Assembly (NCBI GenBank): GCA_902522365.1 | Contig: CABYVH010000005.1 | Span: 1 to 44,023, forward strand | Reading direction: 5' to 3' | Source: an uncultured Pelagibacteraceae bacterium | GTDB taxonomy: Bacteria; Pseudomonadota; Alphaproteobacteria; Pelagibacterales; Pelagibacteraceae | Length of the DNA: 44,023 nucleotides | In this document: piece after piece, positions 43,978-44,023 of the stretch | Position numbering within the stretch: position 1 is the stretch's first letter | Layout of the letters: each line of letters starts with the position of its first letter | The notes under the pieces: model-generated | Database searches by the model: none | What the model was told of the DNA's origin: nothing | Seen by the model: only the letters and a program-made list of their open reading frames with translations | Translations under genes and position numbers: made by a program

Positions 43978-44023
43978 TACAAAACTCTACAAACAGTCAT
44001 TCCATCTCCTAATGGGATAATTA
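43977..44023 (-). CDS. C-terminal end of a probable O-methyltransferase; gene continues beyond window
   Basis: Only the last 14 residues and stop are visible, reading IIPLGDGMTVCRVL. The PLGDGMTV pattern resembles the C-terminus of family-3 (catechol-type) SAM-dependent O-methyltransferases, whose last strand ends with a P-x-GDG-L/M-T motif. The stop shares bases with the trhO start codon. The evidence is short, so the family is a suggestion. Confidence 0.45.
   Translation of the reverse strand, partial: IIPLGDGMTVCRVL

Noticed and set aside
1..44023. CRISPR array, insertion sequences, prophage structural genes
   Set aside because: No regularly spaced repeats, transposases, terminal inverted repeats or phage head/tail genes were seen on either strand.

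Overview
The window reads as a stretch of a streamlined marine alphaproteobacterium of the SAR11 clade (Pelagibacterales). The reasons are a very A+T-rich sequence, gaps of a few bases or overlaps between most genes, small proteins rich in Lys/Asn/Ile, and a characteristic gene content: two MetY-like enzymes, a K+-independent H+-pyrophosphatase, a tetrameric sarcosine oxidase, and the block rnc-lepB-acpS-pdxJ-pyrE-spoT-folK-smpB-dapA. This assignment is inference from composition and gene content; no phylogeny was computed.

Layout. 1-399 is the 3' end of heme A synthase. 377-3910 (minus) is a sulfur/methionine operon: MetY-like enzyme, alpha/beta-hydrolase, second MetY-like enzyme, preceded by a candidate SAM-II/SAM-V-type pseudoknot riboswitch. 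4057-9276 (plus) holds rplM-rpsI, then argC, a tiny lipoprotein, hom (homoserine dehydrogenase) and two carriers (AEC and EamA/DMT). 9277-16391 looks like an accessory island. It has a 526-bp non-coding stretch, a minimal alkyltransferase, a GC-rich candidate structured RNA that I cannot assign to a family, a DUF2938 membrane protein with a 54-residue upstream partner, a tyrosine recombinase with a core-site-like dyad just before its start codon, three glycosyltransferase genes and a GIY-YIG nuclease.

16378-25925 (minus) is core again: hppA, then thiL-nusB-ribH-ribBA-ribE-ribD-nrdR-glyA-rpiB and a 2OG-oxygenase-like gene. This puts riboflavin synthesis together with nrdR, glyA and nusB; the RibBA second domain lacks its zinc cysteines. 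hemB (25994-26974, plus) abuts the recO-to-dapA operon (26975-34296, minus), which combines RNA processing (rnc, smpB), protein export (lepB), lipid and cofactor synthesis (acpS, pdxJ, folK), pyrimidine synthesis (pyrE), a shortened (p)ppGpp synthetase/hydrolase and lysine synthesis (dapA). A lytic transglycosylase follows on plus, then tRNA-Ser(GCU) on minus, then the soxBDAG sarcosine oxidase operon. MATE and trhO genes and the last residues of a probable O-methyltransferase close the window on minus.

Together the core genes describe one-carbon, sulfur and cofactor metabolism: homoserine made by hom and acetylated elsewhere would feed MetY, while sarcosine oxidase and GlyA both supply methylene-tetrahydrofolate. 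The places I would look at again are the candidate RNA at about 10083-10285, the dyad at 11066-11100, the riboswitch candidate at 3925-4000, the RibBX-like fusion and the compact stringent-response enzyme.
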